The translations under genes and the position numbers were made by a program. Source: Jezberella montanilacus (lineage in GTDB: Bacteria > Pseudomonadota > Gammaproteobacteria > Burkholderiales > Burkholderiaceae_B). From it: DNA of 64,000 nucleotides. The stretch lies in contig NZ_PVTV01000013.1 in the NCBI RefSeq assembly GCF_003003055.1, positions 124,001 to 188,000 on the forward strand. The letters run 5' to 3'. The notes beneath the pieces were generated by a model. It had not been told where the DNA came from. It saw only the letters and a program-made list of their open reading frames with translations, and did not search any database. This document shows positions 18,727 through 28,769 of this stretch, in pieces. How positions within the stretch are numbered: the first letter of the stretch is position 1; every line of letters starts with the position of its first letter.

Positions 18727-19965
18727 CTAAAGACCTTTGGCACACGCGACGGCGGATGCCCAAGCCCACTGAAAGTTATAACCACCCAACCAACCGGTGA
18801 CATCCACGACTTCTCCGATGAAATGCAAGCCTGGACGCGCCTTAGCTTGCATCGTGCGCTGATCCAGATCTCTCGTGTCTACCCCACCTCGCATGACTTC
18901 TGCTTTTTTGTAGCCAGCAGTGCCTGAGGGCGTAAGTGTCCAGCCATGGATACGGGTCGCCAACTCGCGTATCCACTTGTCGCCGGCATCCGCCAGTTTA
19001 CTGGCCGAACTTTCGCCTAACCATTGCTCGGTTAAGCGTCGGGGCCAGAGATTCGCCAGCACCGTCCCAAGTTGTTGTTTGTTGCCAGCTTTACTTGCGA
19101 TCAGTTCATCGCCCAAGTGTCGACCAGGGGCAAGGTTTAAGCGTATGGCCTGACCTGGCTGCCAATAGCTCGATATCTGCAAAATACCAGGGCCAGACAA
19201 GCCGCGATGCGTGAATAAAACATCTTCTAAGAACGAAGTAACGGGACGATCAGTGCCTGTGGTCACTTCGGCCTCTAGCGCTAGTCCCGACAGTTCGCCA
19301 AATGGGGCCCAATCATCACCATTGAAAACCAGCGGCACCAGCGCTGGTCTGGGATCGATGACCTTCAGGCCGAACTGACGGGCGACTTTCAAACCCCAGT
19401 CTGTAGCGCCTAATTGCGGAATAGCCAAACCACCTGTAGCGATCACCAACGAAGTGACTTCGATCAGGCCTTGATCTGTCAACACCCGAAACCGAGCGGG
19501 TTTGCCAGTCGTTGCCCGTTCGACTGACGAATCAGCCGCCGCCAACTCTATCGCTTGAATCGCATCCACCTTACATGGCATGCGCCACTGCACCTGGCCA
19601 TGCTCACATTCAGTCCGCAACATGGAGATGATGTCTTCGCTACTGTCATCACAGAACAGTTGGCCTTTGTGCTTCTCGTGCCAGGGGATTCCATGTTGAT
19701 TAACCAACTCGAGGAAATCCTGAGGTGTGTACGCCGCCAGCGCTGATTTGCAAAAATGAGGGTTAGCCGAAATGAAATTCGCAGGAAGCACGTCGCGATT
19801 GGTGAAATTGCAGCGACCCCCGCCAGAGATCCGGATTTTTTCAGCCAACTTGCTTGCATGATCAATCAACACGACTTTCAAACCGCGTTGACCCGCTTGT
19901 GCTGCACACATCATGCCAGCGGCACCTGCCCCAATCACTGCTACATCAAAGCGTTGAGTGCTCAT
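18727..19965 (-). CDS. BaiN/HI0933-like flavoprotein
   Basis: This 412-residue FAD-dependent oxidoreductase has the N-terminal dinucleotide motif VIGAGAAGMMCA and the family hallmark KIRISGGGRCNFTN. A second FAD contact is VIATGGLAIPQLG, and the C-terminal GEVVDVTGWLGGYNFQWAWASA is also typical. It belongs to the HI0933/YhiN/BaiN group, whose members are widespread and mostly uncharacterised. The ATG at 19965 is 33 bases after the decarboxylase stop. It could be co-transcribed with that gene, but no pathway link is evident. Confidence 0.9.
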   Translation of the reverse strand: MSTQRFDVAVIGAGAAGMMCAAQAGQRGLKVVLIDHASKLAEKIRISGGGRCNFTNRDVLPANFISANPHFCKSALAAYTPQDFLELVNQHGIPWHEKHKGQLFCDDSSEDIISMLRTECEHGQVQWRMPCKVDAIQAIELAAADSSVERATTGKPARFRVLTDQGLIEVTSLVIATGGLAIPQLGATDWGLKVARQFGLKVIDPRPALVPLVFNGDDWAPFGELSGLALEAEVTTGTDRPVTSFLEDVLFTHRGLSGPGILQISSYWQPGQAIRLNLAPGRHLGDELIASKAGNKQQLGTVLANLWPRRLTEQWLGESSASKLADAGDKWIRELATRIHGWTLTPSGTAGYKKAEVMRGGVDTRDLDQRTMQAKARPGLHFIGEVVDVTGWLGGYNFQWAWASAVACAKGL

Positions 19966-19998
19966 CCTGAAGGCGCCCCCAACGCACGCAGATCAACA

Positions 19999-22260
19999 TT
20001 ACTCTTCAATGATGCAATCAACGTAATAACGCTTGTCGCCGTTTGGCAACGTATCTTCAGCCAAACCATGGATGTAGGTCTCAAACCCTGGGAACTGGGC
20101 ATTGAACTCGCGAGCGAATTGCAGATACTGGACGATACGCTGGTTAAACCGTTCGCCTGGTATCAGCAATGGGATGCCGGGTGGATATGGCGTCAACAGA
20201 ACACCAGTCACCCGACCCTCTAGATCATCGATGGATACCCGCTCAACTTCACGGTGAGCCATCTTGGCGAAAGCATCTGAAGGTTTGAGCGCGGGGACCA
20301 TATCGCTCAGGTACATTTCAGTCGTTAACCGAGCCACGTCGTGCTTGCGGTAAGCCGCGTGAATCAACTGGCACAAATCCTTCAGACCCATGCGTTCGTA
20401 CTTGCGGTGCACCTTACAGAAGTCGGGCAGGATTTTCCAGAGCGGGTGATTGCGATCGTAATCATCCTTGAACTGTTGCAACGCCGTCAGTAAGGTGTTC
20501 CAGCGACCCTTGGTAATGCCGATGGTGAACATGATGAAGAAAGAATACAGACCGGTCTTCTCAACCACCACGCCGTGCTCGGTCAAAAACTTCGACACGA
20601 GGGCAGCAGGGATGCCCGTCTCACCAAAGCTGCCCGACATATCCAGACCCGGCGTCACGACGGTCGCTTTGATGGGATCAAGCATATTGAAATCTTTGGC
20701 GAGATCACCGAAGCCATGCCAGTGGGCATTGGATTCAAGCATCCAGTCTTGCTGCGTACCAATGCCATCCGCCACCAGCTGATCGGGTTCCCACAAGGTA
20801 AACCACCAATCATCGGCACCGTATTCAAGATCCACCTTGCGCATCGCGCGCCTGAAGTCGAGTGCTTCGCGAATACTTTCCTCCACCAAGGCAGTGCCGC
20901 CTGGCGCTTCCATCATCGCTGCAGCGACGTCGCACGACGCGATAATCGCGTATTGCGGCGAGGTCGACGTATGCATCAAATAGGCTTCATTGAAGATATT
21001 TCGGTCAAGCTTGCGCGACTCGGACTCTTGCACAATGATTTGAGATGCTTGCGAAATACCAGCCAGCAATTTGTGTGTGGAGTGAGTCGCAAACACCATT
21101 GCTTTGGGGCTACGTGGCCGATTTGGGCCGATGGCATGCATGTCTTCATAGAACTCATGGAACGCAGCATGCGGCAACCAGGCCTCATCAAAATGCAGGG
21201 TATCGATCATATTGCCAAGCTTCTGCTTGATCATTTCAACGTTATAGATCACCCCGTCGTAGGTACTTTGCGTCAACGTCAGGATGCGTGGCTCTTTATC
21301 CTTAACCTTACGTGCGAATGGATTAGCTTCAATCTTTTTAAGAATGTTTTCTGGTTCGAATTCGCTCAGAGGGATGGGGCCGATAATCCCTAAATGATTG
21401 CGGGTCGGACGCAAAAAGACGGGGATTGCGCCGGTCATCGTGATTGCGTGCAAAATCGACTTGTGACAGTTGCGATCAACCACGACGATGTCATCTGCAG
21501 CAACGTTGGCATGCCAGACAACCTTGTTGGAGGTCGATGTGCCATTTGTGATGAAGTAGCAGTGATCGGCATGAAAAATACGCGCCGCATTGATTTCAGA
21601 TTCAGCAATCGGGCCTGTATGGTCGAGCAACTGACCTAACTCGTCGACTGCATTACAAACGTCTGCGCGCAGCATGTTTTCACCGAAGAACTGGTGAAAC
21701 ATCTGCCCAACGGGACTTTTTAAGAAAGCCACACCGCCCGAATGCCCAGGGCAGTGCCAGGAATACGAACCATCTTGGGCGTATTTAACCAACTCTCGGA
21801 AAAACGGTGGCGGCAGGCTATCAATATAGGCCCGCGCTTCGCGGATGATATGCCTGGCTACAAACTCGGGCGTATCCTCGAACATATGAATAAAACCGTG
21901 CAGTTCGCGCAGAATGTCATTCGGGATATGAGCTGAAGTGCGGGTTTCGCCGTAAAGATAAATCGGTATGTCTTCGTTACGAAAGCGAAGTTCGCCAATG
22001 AAAGCGCGCAAGTTCTTGATCGCTCCCGCCACATCCTCAGGCGAGTCGACATCAAATTCTTCGTCATCGATCGACAGAATGAACGCACTCGCACGACTTT
22101 GCTGTTGAGCAAAAGAGCTCAAATCACCATAGCTGGTGACGCCAATGACTTCCATGCCTTCTTCTTCAATCGCTGCGGCTAGCGCGCGCACACCCAGACC
22201 AGAAGCGTTCTCTGAGCGGTAGTCTTCGTCAATGATAAAAATGGGGAAACGAAACTTCAT
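19999..22260 (-). CDS. PLP-dependent arginine/lysine/ornithine decarboxylase
   Basis: This 753-residue fold-type I decarboxylase has an N-terminal response-regulator-like wing domain (about 1-130). The PLP domain includes FITNGTSTSNK, the cofactor Asp in LHFDEAW, and the Schiff-base Lys397 in THSTHKLL. The C-terminal domain ends with an acidic tail. Length and order match E. coli AdiA (arginine) and the biodegradative lysine and ornithine enzymes. Such enzymes make agmatine, cadaverine or putrescine and consume a proton, which aids acid resistance. Substrate choice cannot be made by eye. No antiporter gene is adjacent. The upstream gap has repeats that may be regulatory. Confidence 0.9.
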   Translation of the reverse strand: MKFRFPIFIIDEDYRSENASGLGVRALAAAIEEEGMEVIGVTSYGDLSSFAQQQSRASAFILSIDDEEFDVDSPEDVAGAIKNLRAFIGELRFRNEDIPIYLYGETRTSAHIPNDILRELHGFIHMFEDTPEFVARHIIREARAYIDSLPPPFFRELVKYAQDGSYSWHCPGHSGGVAFLKSPVGQMFHQFFGENMLRADVCNAVDELGQLLDHTGPIAESEINAARIFHADHCYFITNGTSTSNKVVWHANVAADDIVVVDRNCHKSILHAITMTGAIPVFLRPTRNHLGIIGPIPLSEFEPENILKKIEANPFARKVKDKEPRILTLTQSTYDGVIYNVEMIKQKLGNMIDTLHFDEAWLPHAAFHEFYEDMHAIGPNRPRSPKAMVFATHSTHKLLAGISQASQIIVQESESRKLDRNIFNEAYLMHTSTSPQYAIIASCDVAAAMMEAPGGTALVEESIREALDFRRAMRKVDLEYGADDWWFTLWEPDQLVADGIGTQQDWMLESNAHWHGFGDLAKDFNMLDPIKATVVTPGLDMSGSFGETGIPAALVSKFLTEHGVVVEKTGLYSFFIMFTIGITKGRWNTLLTALQQFKDDYDRNHPLWKILPDFCKVHRKYERMGLKDLCQLIHAAYRKHDVARLTTEMYLSDMVPALKPSDAFAKMAHREVERVSIDDLEGRVTGVLLTPYPPGIPLLIPGERFNQRIVQYLQFAREFNAQFPGFETYIHGLAEDTLPNGDKRYYVDCIIEE

Positions 22261-22277
22261 GGCGTTGACTCCGCAGA

Positions 22278-22322
22278 GGGTCTAAATAAATAAGGGTCTA
22301 ATGACGGCGTTTTAATAAAACG
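22278..22322 (-). promoter_or_regulatory. Repeats upstream of the decarboxylase gene
   Basis: GGGTCTAA occurs twice on the plus strand (22278-22285 and 22294-22301), 16 bases apart. A 15-base palindrome, CGTTTTA-A-TAAAACG, follows at 22308-22322. All lie within 65 bases upstream of the decarboxylase start, a plausible place for operator sites. No regulator is identified. Confidence 0.3.
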
Positions 22323-22371
22323 GGTCGTAGTGTAATACCCACAGACGGCTTTTTAATGACAGCCGTCGCAC

Positions 22372-22938
22372 TCAAGTTCGAGGCAATGTAACGCCCAACT
22401 GACCTTGATATTTACCGCCCCGGTCTTTATAAGAAGTTGAACAGATTTCGTCACTTTCGAAGAAAAGCATCTGCGCGCAACCCTCGCCCGCATAAATTTT
22501 TGCTGGCAATGGGGTGGTGTTAGAGAATTCTAGCGTCACGTGGCCTTCCCACTCAGGCTCAAGCGGGGTGACGTTGACGATGATGCCGCAACGAGCATAG
22601 GTGCTTTTGCCCAGGCATATGGTCAAGACACTGCGCGGGATCCGGAAGTACTCGACGGTTCGCGCCAAAGCGAAGGAGTTGGGGGGAATGATGCAGATAT
22701 CACCCTTGAAATCGACAAAAGACTTTTCGTCGAAGTTCTTAGGATCAACAATCGTCGAGTTGATATTGGTGAATATCTTGAACTCATCGGCGCAACGTAC
22801 ATCGTAACCATAGCTACTGGTGCCATAGCTGACAATGCGGCCGGACGCGTTTTCACGTACCTGGCCAGGCTCGAAGGGTTCAATCATGCCCTGACTCATC
22901 GCGGTTCGACGAATCCAGTGGTCGCTTTTAATACTCAT
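22372..22938 (-). CDS. dcd: dCTP deaminase
   Basis: This 188-residue trimeric deaminase converts dCTP to dUTP, feeding thymidylate synthesis. Motifs are [32 protein letters not shown] and [16 protein letters not shown], which carries the catalytic Glu. Length and the C-terminal GGKYQGQ segment, which closes the active site, are typical. It is monofunctional by length. It lies between apbC and the decarboxylase gene on the minus strand, an order familiar from Bordetella-type genomes. Confidence 0.96.
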   Translation of the reverse strand: MSIKSDHWIRRTAMSQGMIEPFEPGQVRENASGRIVSYGTSSYGYDVRCADEFKIFTNINSTIVDPKNFDEKSFVDFKGDICIIPPNSFALARTVEYFRIPRSVLTICLGKSTYARCGIIVNVTPLEPEWEGHVTLEFSNTTPLPAKIYAGEGCAQMLFFESDEICSTSYKDRGGKYQGQLGVTLPRT

Positions 22939-23003
22939 GCCAACGTCCCAGTTAAAAGGATCAAGACCGCGGATTTTACTCTTGTCGCGTGCAGTTTTTT
23001 CGT

Positions 23004-24086
23004 TTAAACGCGCTTGACCGCTATCGTGCCGAATTTCTCACTCATATCGCGTGGCAAGTGAGCGACCCGGGCCGCCACCTGCAGGGCGATATCTTGGTAT
23101 ATCGCTGCCGCCTGACTATGGGGATCAGAAATCACTGTGGGCATGCCTTGGTCTGACTGACTACGAATGGACATGGATAATGGCAGGCTACCCAAGCAAT
23201 GCGTGTGAAACTCTGTCGCCATGCGTTTACCGCCATCCTCACCGAAAATGTGCTCAGTATGGCCGCAATTTGAGCAGATATGCACAGCCATATTCTCGAT
23301 AATCCCCAGGATAGGGACTTCGACTTTCTCGAACATGCGCAGGCCTTTGCGGGCGTCGAGCAGGGCGATATCCTGGGGGGTGGTGACAATCACAGCGGCA
23401 ACGACAGGCACTTTTTGTGCAAGGGTCAAGGCAATATCGCCAGTACCTGGTGGCATATCGACGATCAGGTAATCCAGATCGACCCAGTCCGTTTGCCGCA
23501 ATAATTGCTCTAAAGCCTGCGTCACCATGGGACCACGCCAGATTGCTGGTGAGTCTGGACTGATCAGAAAACCGATCGAATTGCACTGCAAGCCATGGCC
23601 AATCAGGGGCTCCATTGTCTTGCCGTTACTGGCAGGCTTATCGTCCACACCCAATAGCGTGGGCACGCTTGGCCCGTAAATATCGGCGTCCAGCAAGCCC
23701 ACGCGCGCACCTTGCGCCTGCAGGGCCAAAGCCAAGTTGACGGCGGTTGTGCTTTTTCCAACGCCACCTTTACCGGACGCGACGGCAATGATGTTTTTAA
23801 CGTTAGGTACCCGGTCAACACCGGGTCGAATCGCATGCGACAACACCTTGATTGAGATCTCTACCTTGACTACCGCGGCACCGACTGACTGCAGACGCTC
23901 AATTAAGTGAGCTCGCAACGCGGCACCTTGATCAGGACAGTGATAGCCCAGATTAAATTTCAGGCTGACCTGATCCCCATTGATCTCAATTTGATTATCC
24001 TTGACGAGTGCGGACACGCTGGCATGACTATGAGGGTCAATGGTTTCATCAAGCGCCAGGCGCACGTCAGTCAGCGTTACACTCAT
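23004..24086 (-). CDS. apbC: Iron-sulfur cluster carrier ApbC/Mrp
   Basis: This 360-residue P-loop ATPase binds and transfers [4Fe-4S] clusters to apo-proteins. Residues about 1-90 form the MIP18/DUF59-like domain. The deviant Walker A is [17 protein letters not shown] near residue 110, Walker B is in [13 protein letters not shown], and the cluster-binding CxxC is [13 protein letters not shown]. The usual order in related genomes is apbC next to metG and dcd, as here. It is divergent from a small membrane-protein gene, with an 81-base gap. Confidence 0.95.
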   Translation of the reverse strand: MSVTLTDVRLALDETIDPHSHASVSALVKDNQIEINGDQVSLKFNLGYHCPDQGAALRAHLIERLQSVGAAVVKVEISIKVLSHAIRPGVDRVPNVKNIIAVASGKGGVGKSTTAVNLALALQAQGARVGLLDADIYGPSVPTLLGVDDKPASNGKTMEPLIGHGLQCNSIGFLISPDSPAIWRGPMVTQALEQLLRQTDWVDLDYLIVDMPPGTGDIALTLAQKVPVVAAVIVTTPQDIALLDARKGLRMFEKVEVPILGIIENMAVHICSNCGHTEHIFGEDGGKRMATEFHTHCLGSLPLSMSIRSQSDQGMPTVISDPHSQAAAIYQDIALQVAARVAHLPRDMSEKFGTIAVKRV

Positions 24087-24167
24087 TTCAGTTTTCCATT
24101 CGATTCAGTTATTGCGATTCGGTTAAAACGCTTTTGTTAGTACACTTATTTCACGCATTGGGGTCTT

Positions 24168-24446
24168 ATGCCAGCATTGATACCGAAGATTTTTCGCTTG
24201 CTAGCGATTGTTATTGCTACCGTGATTGGTTTATGCATGGCGCTCATTTTTATCTGCTCAAGCGTCATTGCAATCACTGTATTGCTGATCACTGGCAAGA
24301 TCGCTGGACGCCCCTCTGCAATCAAAGAATACTTCAAGCGGGCGCAAGCGGCTCGCAAACCCGTATACCGGGAAGGTGCTTTTCAAGCTCGTTCGTTCAA
24401 ACCACACGCTGACATCATTGATGTCGAGGCCAAAGAAATCAAGTAA
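24168..24446 (+). CDS. Small membrane protein of unknown function
   Basis: This 92-residue protein has one long or two short hydrophobic segments between residues 8 and 42, then a basic, hydrophilic C-terminus. I do not recognise a family. It begins at an ATG (24168) with GGGG upstream and lies 6 bases before the first chromate-transporter gene, so the three genes probably form one operon. It may be an accessory to that transporter, but this is only from position. The antisense frame looks like a shadow. Confidence 0.55.
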   Translation: MPALIPKIFRLLAIVIATVIGLCMALIFICSSVIAITVLLITGKIAGRPSAIKEYFKRAQAARKPVYREGAFQARSFKPHADIIDVEAKEIK

Positions 24447-24452
24447 ACCGTC

Positions 24453-25097
24453 ATGCATTCACCTAAGTACGATTCACCTCGTCACGCATCGCCTGAACAC
24501 GATCAGACGCTTCAAGTGTCTGGCTCGTCAGCCAACCTGACGGGCGAGAAACCAGTGCCAAATCGAGTCATTGGACTGAGCGAGTTGTTTCGTGGTTTCG
24601 CAACGATTGGTTTACTGGGCTTTGGAGGGGTAGCCGCCGCGGCGCACCACGTGATTGTTGAGCGTTATCAGTGGCTGACAGACAAAGAGTACGCCACGGT
24701 CTTGGGCATTGGGCAAGTCTTGCCCGGGGCAAACACCGTTAATGCCGCTGTCATGATCGGTGACCGCTATCAAGGGGTAAAAGGTTCAGTAGTCTGCGTA
24801 CTAGGGATCATGCTGCTGCCGATCATTATTTTGGTGGGGCTTGCAACGCTTTACAACCAGTTCGCTCAGATCCCCGCTGTTAACGATGCGCTGACTGGCG
24901 CAGCGGCCGCCGCAGCGGGCTTGGTGATCGGTACGGGCTTAAAAATGGCCAGGCGCCTCAAACCCGGGTTGGTAGCTGGTCTGATTATTCTGCTCGTTCT
25001 TGCGGGCGTAGCGGGCATGCATTGGCCAATGATTCAGGTAATACCCGTTTTGGTGCCGCTTGCCTTGTTGTTGACTTTCGCGTGGGATAAAAAATGA
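24453..25097 (+). CDS. Chromate transporter, first half-size subunit
   Basis: This 214-residue protein is a single CHR domain with about five or six membrane segments, starting with LFRGFATIGLLGFGGVAAA and QVLPGANTVNAAVMIG, the FGG and PGP-like motifs of the family. It is a short-chain CHR protein that needs the second subunit encoded next. The N-terminal 40 residues before the domain are hydrophilic and unusual; a later GTG could be the true start. CHR proteins can export chromate, but many have no proven substrate. It overlaps the next gene by four bases (ATGA). Confidence 0.85.
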   Translation: MHSPKYDSPRHASPEHDQTLQVSGSSANLTGEKPVPNRVIGLSELFRGFATIGLLGFGGVAAAAHHVIVERYQWLTDKEYATVLGIGQVLPGANTVNAAVMIGDRYQGVKGSVVCVLGIMLLPIIILVGLATLYNQFAQIPAVNDALTGAAAAAAGLVIGTGLKMARRLKPGLVAGLIILLVLAGVAGMHWPMIQVIPVLVPLALLLTFAWDKK

Positions 25098-25645
25098 TTG
25101 ATCCCCTCATCCTCTGGCAGATGGTACGCAGCTTTGTCATGATCTCGTTGATGGCGATTGGGGGCATGAACGCCACCGTTTCAGCCGTTTTGCATGAGGT
25201 CGTCGATAAACTGCACTGGATGAACTCAGCTGAATTCATGCATCTGTTCACCGTCGCACAAATCACGCCTGGCCCGAATGTCGTCTTTATCAGCCTGCTT
25301 GGGTGGCAGCTTGCCGGCTGGAAAGGGTTACTGGTTGCTACCCTGTCGATTTTGGCCCTGCCCTGTCTTTTAGCTTTCGGGGTGGGCCGCATGGCAAACC
25401 GGGTCGGTGGCTCGCGCGGCTTTCGCTTGCTTCAGAATGCGCTGGTGCCGATCGCAGTCGGACTGGTGATCGCCAGTGGGCTCGACCTTGCTCAAGCTGC
25501 TCATCGCGGCTGGTTAACAGCCCTCATCACCGCCGTAAACCTCGTGGTGACCTTTTACACCAAAGCAAATCCGATCTGGGGTTTGGCTGCGAGCGCCCTC
25601 GTTACGGTGGTTGCTGGTCACACAGGATTGATCCATTTCTCGTAA
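25094..25645 (+). CDS. Chromate transporter, second half-size subunit
   Basis: This 183-residue CHR-domain membrane protein has the N-terminal SFVMISLMAIGGMNATV and AQITPGPNVVFISLLGW, the conserved Pro-Gly-Pro motif. About six hydrophobic segments follow. Short-chain CHR proteins work as pairs in opposite orientation, and the ATGA overlap with the preceding gene supports a heterodimer. metG starts 54 bases later on the same strand. Role in chromate resistance is inferred from the family name only. Confidence 0.88.
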   Translation: MIDPLILWQMVRSFVMISLMAIGGMNATVSAVLHEVVDKLHWMNSAEFMHLFTVAQITPGPNVVFISLLGWQLAGWKGLLVATLSILALPCLLAFGVGRMANRVGGSRGFRLLQNALVPIAVGLVIASGLDLAQAAHRGWLTALITAVNLVVTFYTKANPIWGLAASALVTVVAGHTGLIHFS

Positions 25646-25699
25646 ATAGCCGGCTTGCCTTAAAATGAGCGGCTTGATCTCTACTTGCCGGCTCGATTC

Positions 25700-27787
25700 A
25701 TGTCACGCACCATCTTTGTCACGACCGCATTGCCCTACGCCAATGGTTCTTTTCACATTGGCCACATCATGGAATACATTCAGGCTGATATCTGGGTGCG
25801 CGCCATGCGTATGGCAGGTCACACCGTGCATTTTGTCGGCGCTGATGACACCCACGGCGCGCCAATCATGCTTAAAGCCGAAGCAGAAGGGATCACGCCA
25901 CAAGAGCTCGTGGCCCGCATTGCGGCCGAGCGCCCCCAATACTTGAAAGGCTTTGAGATCGAATTTGATCACTGGCACTCGACCGACTCACCTGAAAACG
26001 TTGAACTCTCGCAATCGATTTATCGTCAGTTGCGGGCTGCCGGGTTAATCGAAACCAAACAGATCGAACAATTTTTTGACCCTATTAAGGGCATGTTTCT
26101 GCCCGATCGTTACATCAAAGGCGAATGCCCTAAATGCCATGCCAAAGATCAGTACGGCGACTCGTGTGAAGTTTGCGGTGCAGTGTATGCCCCCACCGAT
26201 CTCATTGATCCTTACTCTACCTTGACTAACGCAAGGCCGGTGCTTAAGACGTCAGAACATTTTTTCTTTAGACTCTCTGATCCGAAGTGTGTCGCCTTTT
26301 TGCAGGATTGGACAACCGGTAGTAATGGCCAAGGCAACAAGCGCCTTCAATCCGAGGTGCTCGCCAAAACCCGCGAGTGGCTGGGTAGCGGCGCAGCAGA
26401 CGCAGAGGCCAACTTAGGCGACTGGGATATCTCGCGTGATGCGCCCTACTTTGGCATTGAAATCCCCGATGCACCGGGCAAGTATTTTTACGTCTGGCTG
26501 GATGCCCCAGTCGGCTACTTGGCGTCTTTGAAAGCTTATTGCCAGAAGATAGGCATTGAATTTGACGTGTTGCTTGATCCTGAAGGCTCAACTGAGCAAG
26601 TGCATTTCATCGGCAAAGATATCGTTTATTTTCACGCCTTGTTCTGGCCTGCGATGCTGAAGTTTGCAGGTCGCAAAACACCCGACCAGCTGAATGTGCA
26701 CGGGTTTATTACCGTGAGCGGTGAAAAAATGTCCAAGAGTCGTGGCACTGGCATTTCGCCCTTACGCTACCTCGACATCGGTATGAACCCCGAATGGATG
26801 CGTTATTACATTGCAGCCAAACTCAACGCACGGGTCGAAGATATTGACTTCAATCCTGACGATTTCATTGCGCGCGTCAACAGCGACCTGGTCGGCAAAT
26901 ACATCAATATCGCCAGTCGTGCTGCCAACTTTATCAGCAAATACTTTGACGGGGCGCTTGATTACACTTGCGACACTCAGCAACTATCGAACAGTTGGGT
27001 TGAGGCTACGAATAAAGTATGCGCGGATCTCGAGGCCAGAGAATACGGTCGCGCAATACGCGACGTCATGGCACACGCCGATCTGATTAATCAGGCTTTT
27101 GATACGGCTCAACCATGGCTGGTGGCTAAGGCACTCACCCCGGAAGACACGGCCAAGCGCGCCGAGTTGCAAGATATCTGCTCGCAGGCCTTAGCGGGCT
27201 TCAAGGCGCTGTCAGTCATGTTGGCTCCTATCCTTCCAGCGCTGAGCCATCGCGTGGCAACAGAGCTCTTTGGTCTGGATCGAGGCTTTGTCTGGGCCGA
27301 TGCGGGCATCTTACCCACACAAATCAATGCCTTTAAGCACCTGATGCAACGCGTCGAGCCCACCATGCTTGACGCTTTGTTCGAACCACCCGCTGAGACG
27401 GTCGCAGCAGAGACACCCGTGTTGCCGGGTGGCGAAGAAATTGGCCCGACGATTTCGATTGACGACTTCACCAAGATTGATCTGCGGGTGGCTCGCATCG
27501 TCAACTGCGAGCACGTTGAGGGCGCGGCTAAACTGTTGCGCCTGACGCTCGATGTGGGCGAAGGTCGTCACCGCAATGTATTTTCAGGTATCAAATCCGC
27601 TTACAGCCCAGAGCAGCTGATCGGTCGGCTAACCGTGATGGTGGCCAACTTAGCGCCACGCAAAATGAAGTTCGGGATCTCTGAGGGCATGGTGTTAGCT
27701 GGCAGTCATGCCGATGACTCAGTCGATACGGGGATTTATTTGCTTGATCCGGCTTCGGGATCACAGCCCGGGATGAGAATCAGGTAA
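25700..27787 (+). CDS. metG: Methionyl-tRNA synthetase
   Basis: This 695-residue class I synthetase shows the HIGH motif at residues 19-22 (FHIGHIMEY) and a single zinc knuckle with four cysteines ([17 protein letters not shown]) near residue 140. The KMSKS loop is in GEKMSKSRG. An appended C-terminal EMAPII-like tRNA-binding domain starts at [15 protein letters not shown]. This makes it the long dimeric form. The ATG at 25700 fits the conserved N-terminus; an upstream TTG at 25685 would add five residues. Confidence 0.97.
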   Translation: MSRTIFVTTALPYANGSFHIGHIMEYIQADIWVRAMRMAGHTVHFVGADDTHGAPIMLKAEAEGITPQELVARIAAERPQYLKGFEIEFDHWHSTDSPENVELSQSIYRQLRAAGLIETKQIEQFFDPIKGMFLPDRYIKGECPKCHAKDQYGDSCEVCGAVYAPTDLIDPYSTLTNARPVLKTSEHFFFRLSDPKCVAFLQDWTTGSNGQGNKRLQSEVLAKTREWLGSGAADAEANLGDWDISRDAPYFGIEIPDAPGKYFYVWLDAPVGYLASLKAYCQKIGIEFDVLLDPEGSTEQVHFIGKDIVYFHALFWPAMLKFAGRKTPDQLNVHGFITVSGEKMSKSRGTGISPLRYLDIGMNPEWMRYYIAAKLNARVEDIDFNPDDFIARVNSDLVGKYINIASRAANFISKYFDGALDYTCDTQQLSNSWVEATNKVCADLEAREYGRAIRDVMAHADLINQAFDTAQPWLVAKALTPEDTAKRAELQDICSQALAGFKALSVMLAPILPALSHRVATELFGLDRGFVWADAGILPTQINAFKHLMQRVEPTMLDALFEPPAETVAAETPVLPGGEEIGPTISIDDFTKIDLRVARIVNCEHVEGAAKLLRLTLDVGEGRHRNVFSGIKSAYSPEQLIGRLTVMVANLAPRKMKFGISEGMVLAGSHADDSVDTGIYLLDPASGSQPGMRIR

Positions 27788-27845
27788 GACAAACAAGGGC
27801 TGGGAGCCGAGTCGGCGTTGACGCAAGACTGTTTCGCCGAACGCT

Positions 27846-28586
27846 CTAAGAAAGAGGATTGGGTTTAAGGTCTGGGTCTAGGGTTTCGCGCTCGTCAAAG
27901 ACGAAACAATTGCCCTCGTAACCAATCCCGCCTGTCTCTTCGAAATATTTCAAAATACCGCCATCCAGCTGATAGACATCTTTTAAGCCAAGCTCTGCCA
28001 TATAGATTGCCGCTTTCTCACAGCGGATACCGCCCGTACAAAAGCTGATCACGGTCTTGCCTTCAAGCTCAGCTTGATGGGTTTTGACCGCCTCTGGGAA
28101 CTCAGTGAATTTAGTCAAATGCCAGTTAATGGCGTTTTTAAAAGTGCCTGCTTGCACTTCAAAGTCATTGCGTGTGTCGAGTAACACTACTTTTTGACCT
28201 GCATCATCATGGCCATTGGTAATCCATCTTGCCGCGGTCTGGGCGTCGACTGCCGGTGCCCGACCCTTGAGCGGGCGAATCGTCGGCTGATCCATACGGA
28301 TAATCTCTGCCTTAATTTTGACCTTGAGTCGCTTGAAAGGTAAACCGTTAGATTCGCTATATTTGACTTCCAGCTCGGTGAACGCAGGGTCTTGCTGTAA
28401 CCAGGCAAGAAACCCTGTAATGTGCGGCTGTATGCCTGCCAAAAATATATTGATACCTTCGTGGCTGAGCAACACAGTGCCTTTGAGCTCAAAGGCTGAT
28501 GCCTGTTCAAACACGGCAAGCCGTCGTTGTTCTAGCTGATCGAGCTCAACGAATTTATAAGCTGCGATATTGAGGACTGCACTCAT
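27846..28586 (-). CDS. trhO: tRNA uridine-34 hydroxylase (rhodanese family)
   Basis: This 246-residue protein has an N-terminal acylphosphatase-like domain (about 1-95) and a rhodanese domain with the persulfide loop FCTGGIRCEKA, active Cys in CTGGIRC, and LDTRNDFEVQAGTFKNA. It belongs to the YceA/TrhO family, which oxidises uridine 34 to ho5U in some tRNAs. It lacks most of the C-terminal extension of the 350-residue E. coli protein, as shorter homologues do. It lies 16 bases from a tRNA-Gly gene on the same strand. Confidence 0.88.
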   Translation of the reverse strand: MSAVLNIAAYKFVELDQLEQRRLAVFEQASAFELKGTVLLSHEGINIFLAGIQPHITGFLAWLQQDPAFTELEVKYSESNGLPFKRLKVKIKAEIIRMDQPTIRPLKGRAPAVDAQTAARWITNGHDDAGQKVVLLDTRNDFEVQAGTFKNAINWHLTKFTEFPEAVKTHQAELEGKTVISFCTGGIRCEKAAIYMAELGLKDVYQLDGGILKYFEETGGIGYEGNCFVFDERETLDPDLKPNPLS

Positions 28587-28602
28587 GATGTCTGCATAAA
28601 CC

Positions 28603-28676
28603 TGGAGCGGGTGATGGGAATCGAACCCACGCTTGAGGCTTGGGAAGCCGCCGTTCTACCATTGAACTACACCCGC
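28603..28676 (-). tRNA. tRNA-Gly (anticodon CCC)
   Basis: The reverse strand folds into a full cloverleaf of 74 bases including an encoded CCA: acceptor GCGGGTG/CACCCGC, D arm GTTC/GAAC, anticodon loop TTCCCAA, T loop TTCGATT. The anticodon CCC reads GGG codons. The anticodon stem GCGGC/GCCTC has a C-U mismatch at 28:42. Confidence 0.95.
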
Positions 28677-28688
28677 GAAGTGTTCGAG

Positions 28689-28694
28689 ATTATA
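28689..28694 (-). promoter_or_regulatory. -10 element of tRNA-Gly
   Basis: A perfect TATAAT on the minus strand lies 12 bases before the mature tRNA 5' end. The -35 region is not recognisable. Confidence 0.4.
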
Positions 28695-28769
28695 CGGCAG
28701 ACGCTCGCTTATTTATTTTAAGGACCGAGGTCACCAAGCTTAGCCTTTTGCCAGATTACAATGCGGCTC

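Noticed and set aside
20575-21393. 272-codon open frame on the plus strand opposite the decarboxylase.
   Set aside because: It is antisense to a clear 753-residue family member and its translation has no recognisable domain; a shadow frame.
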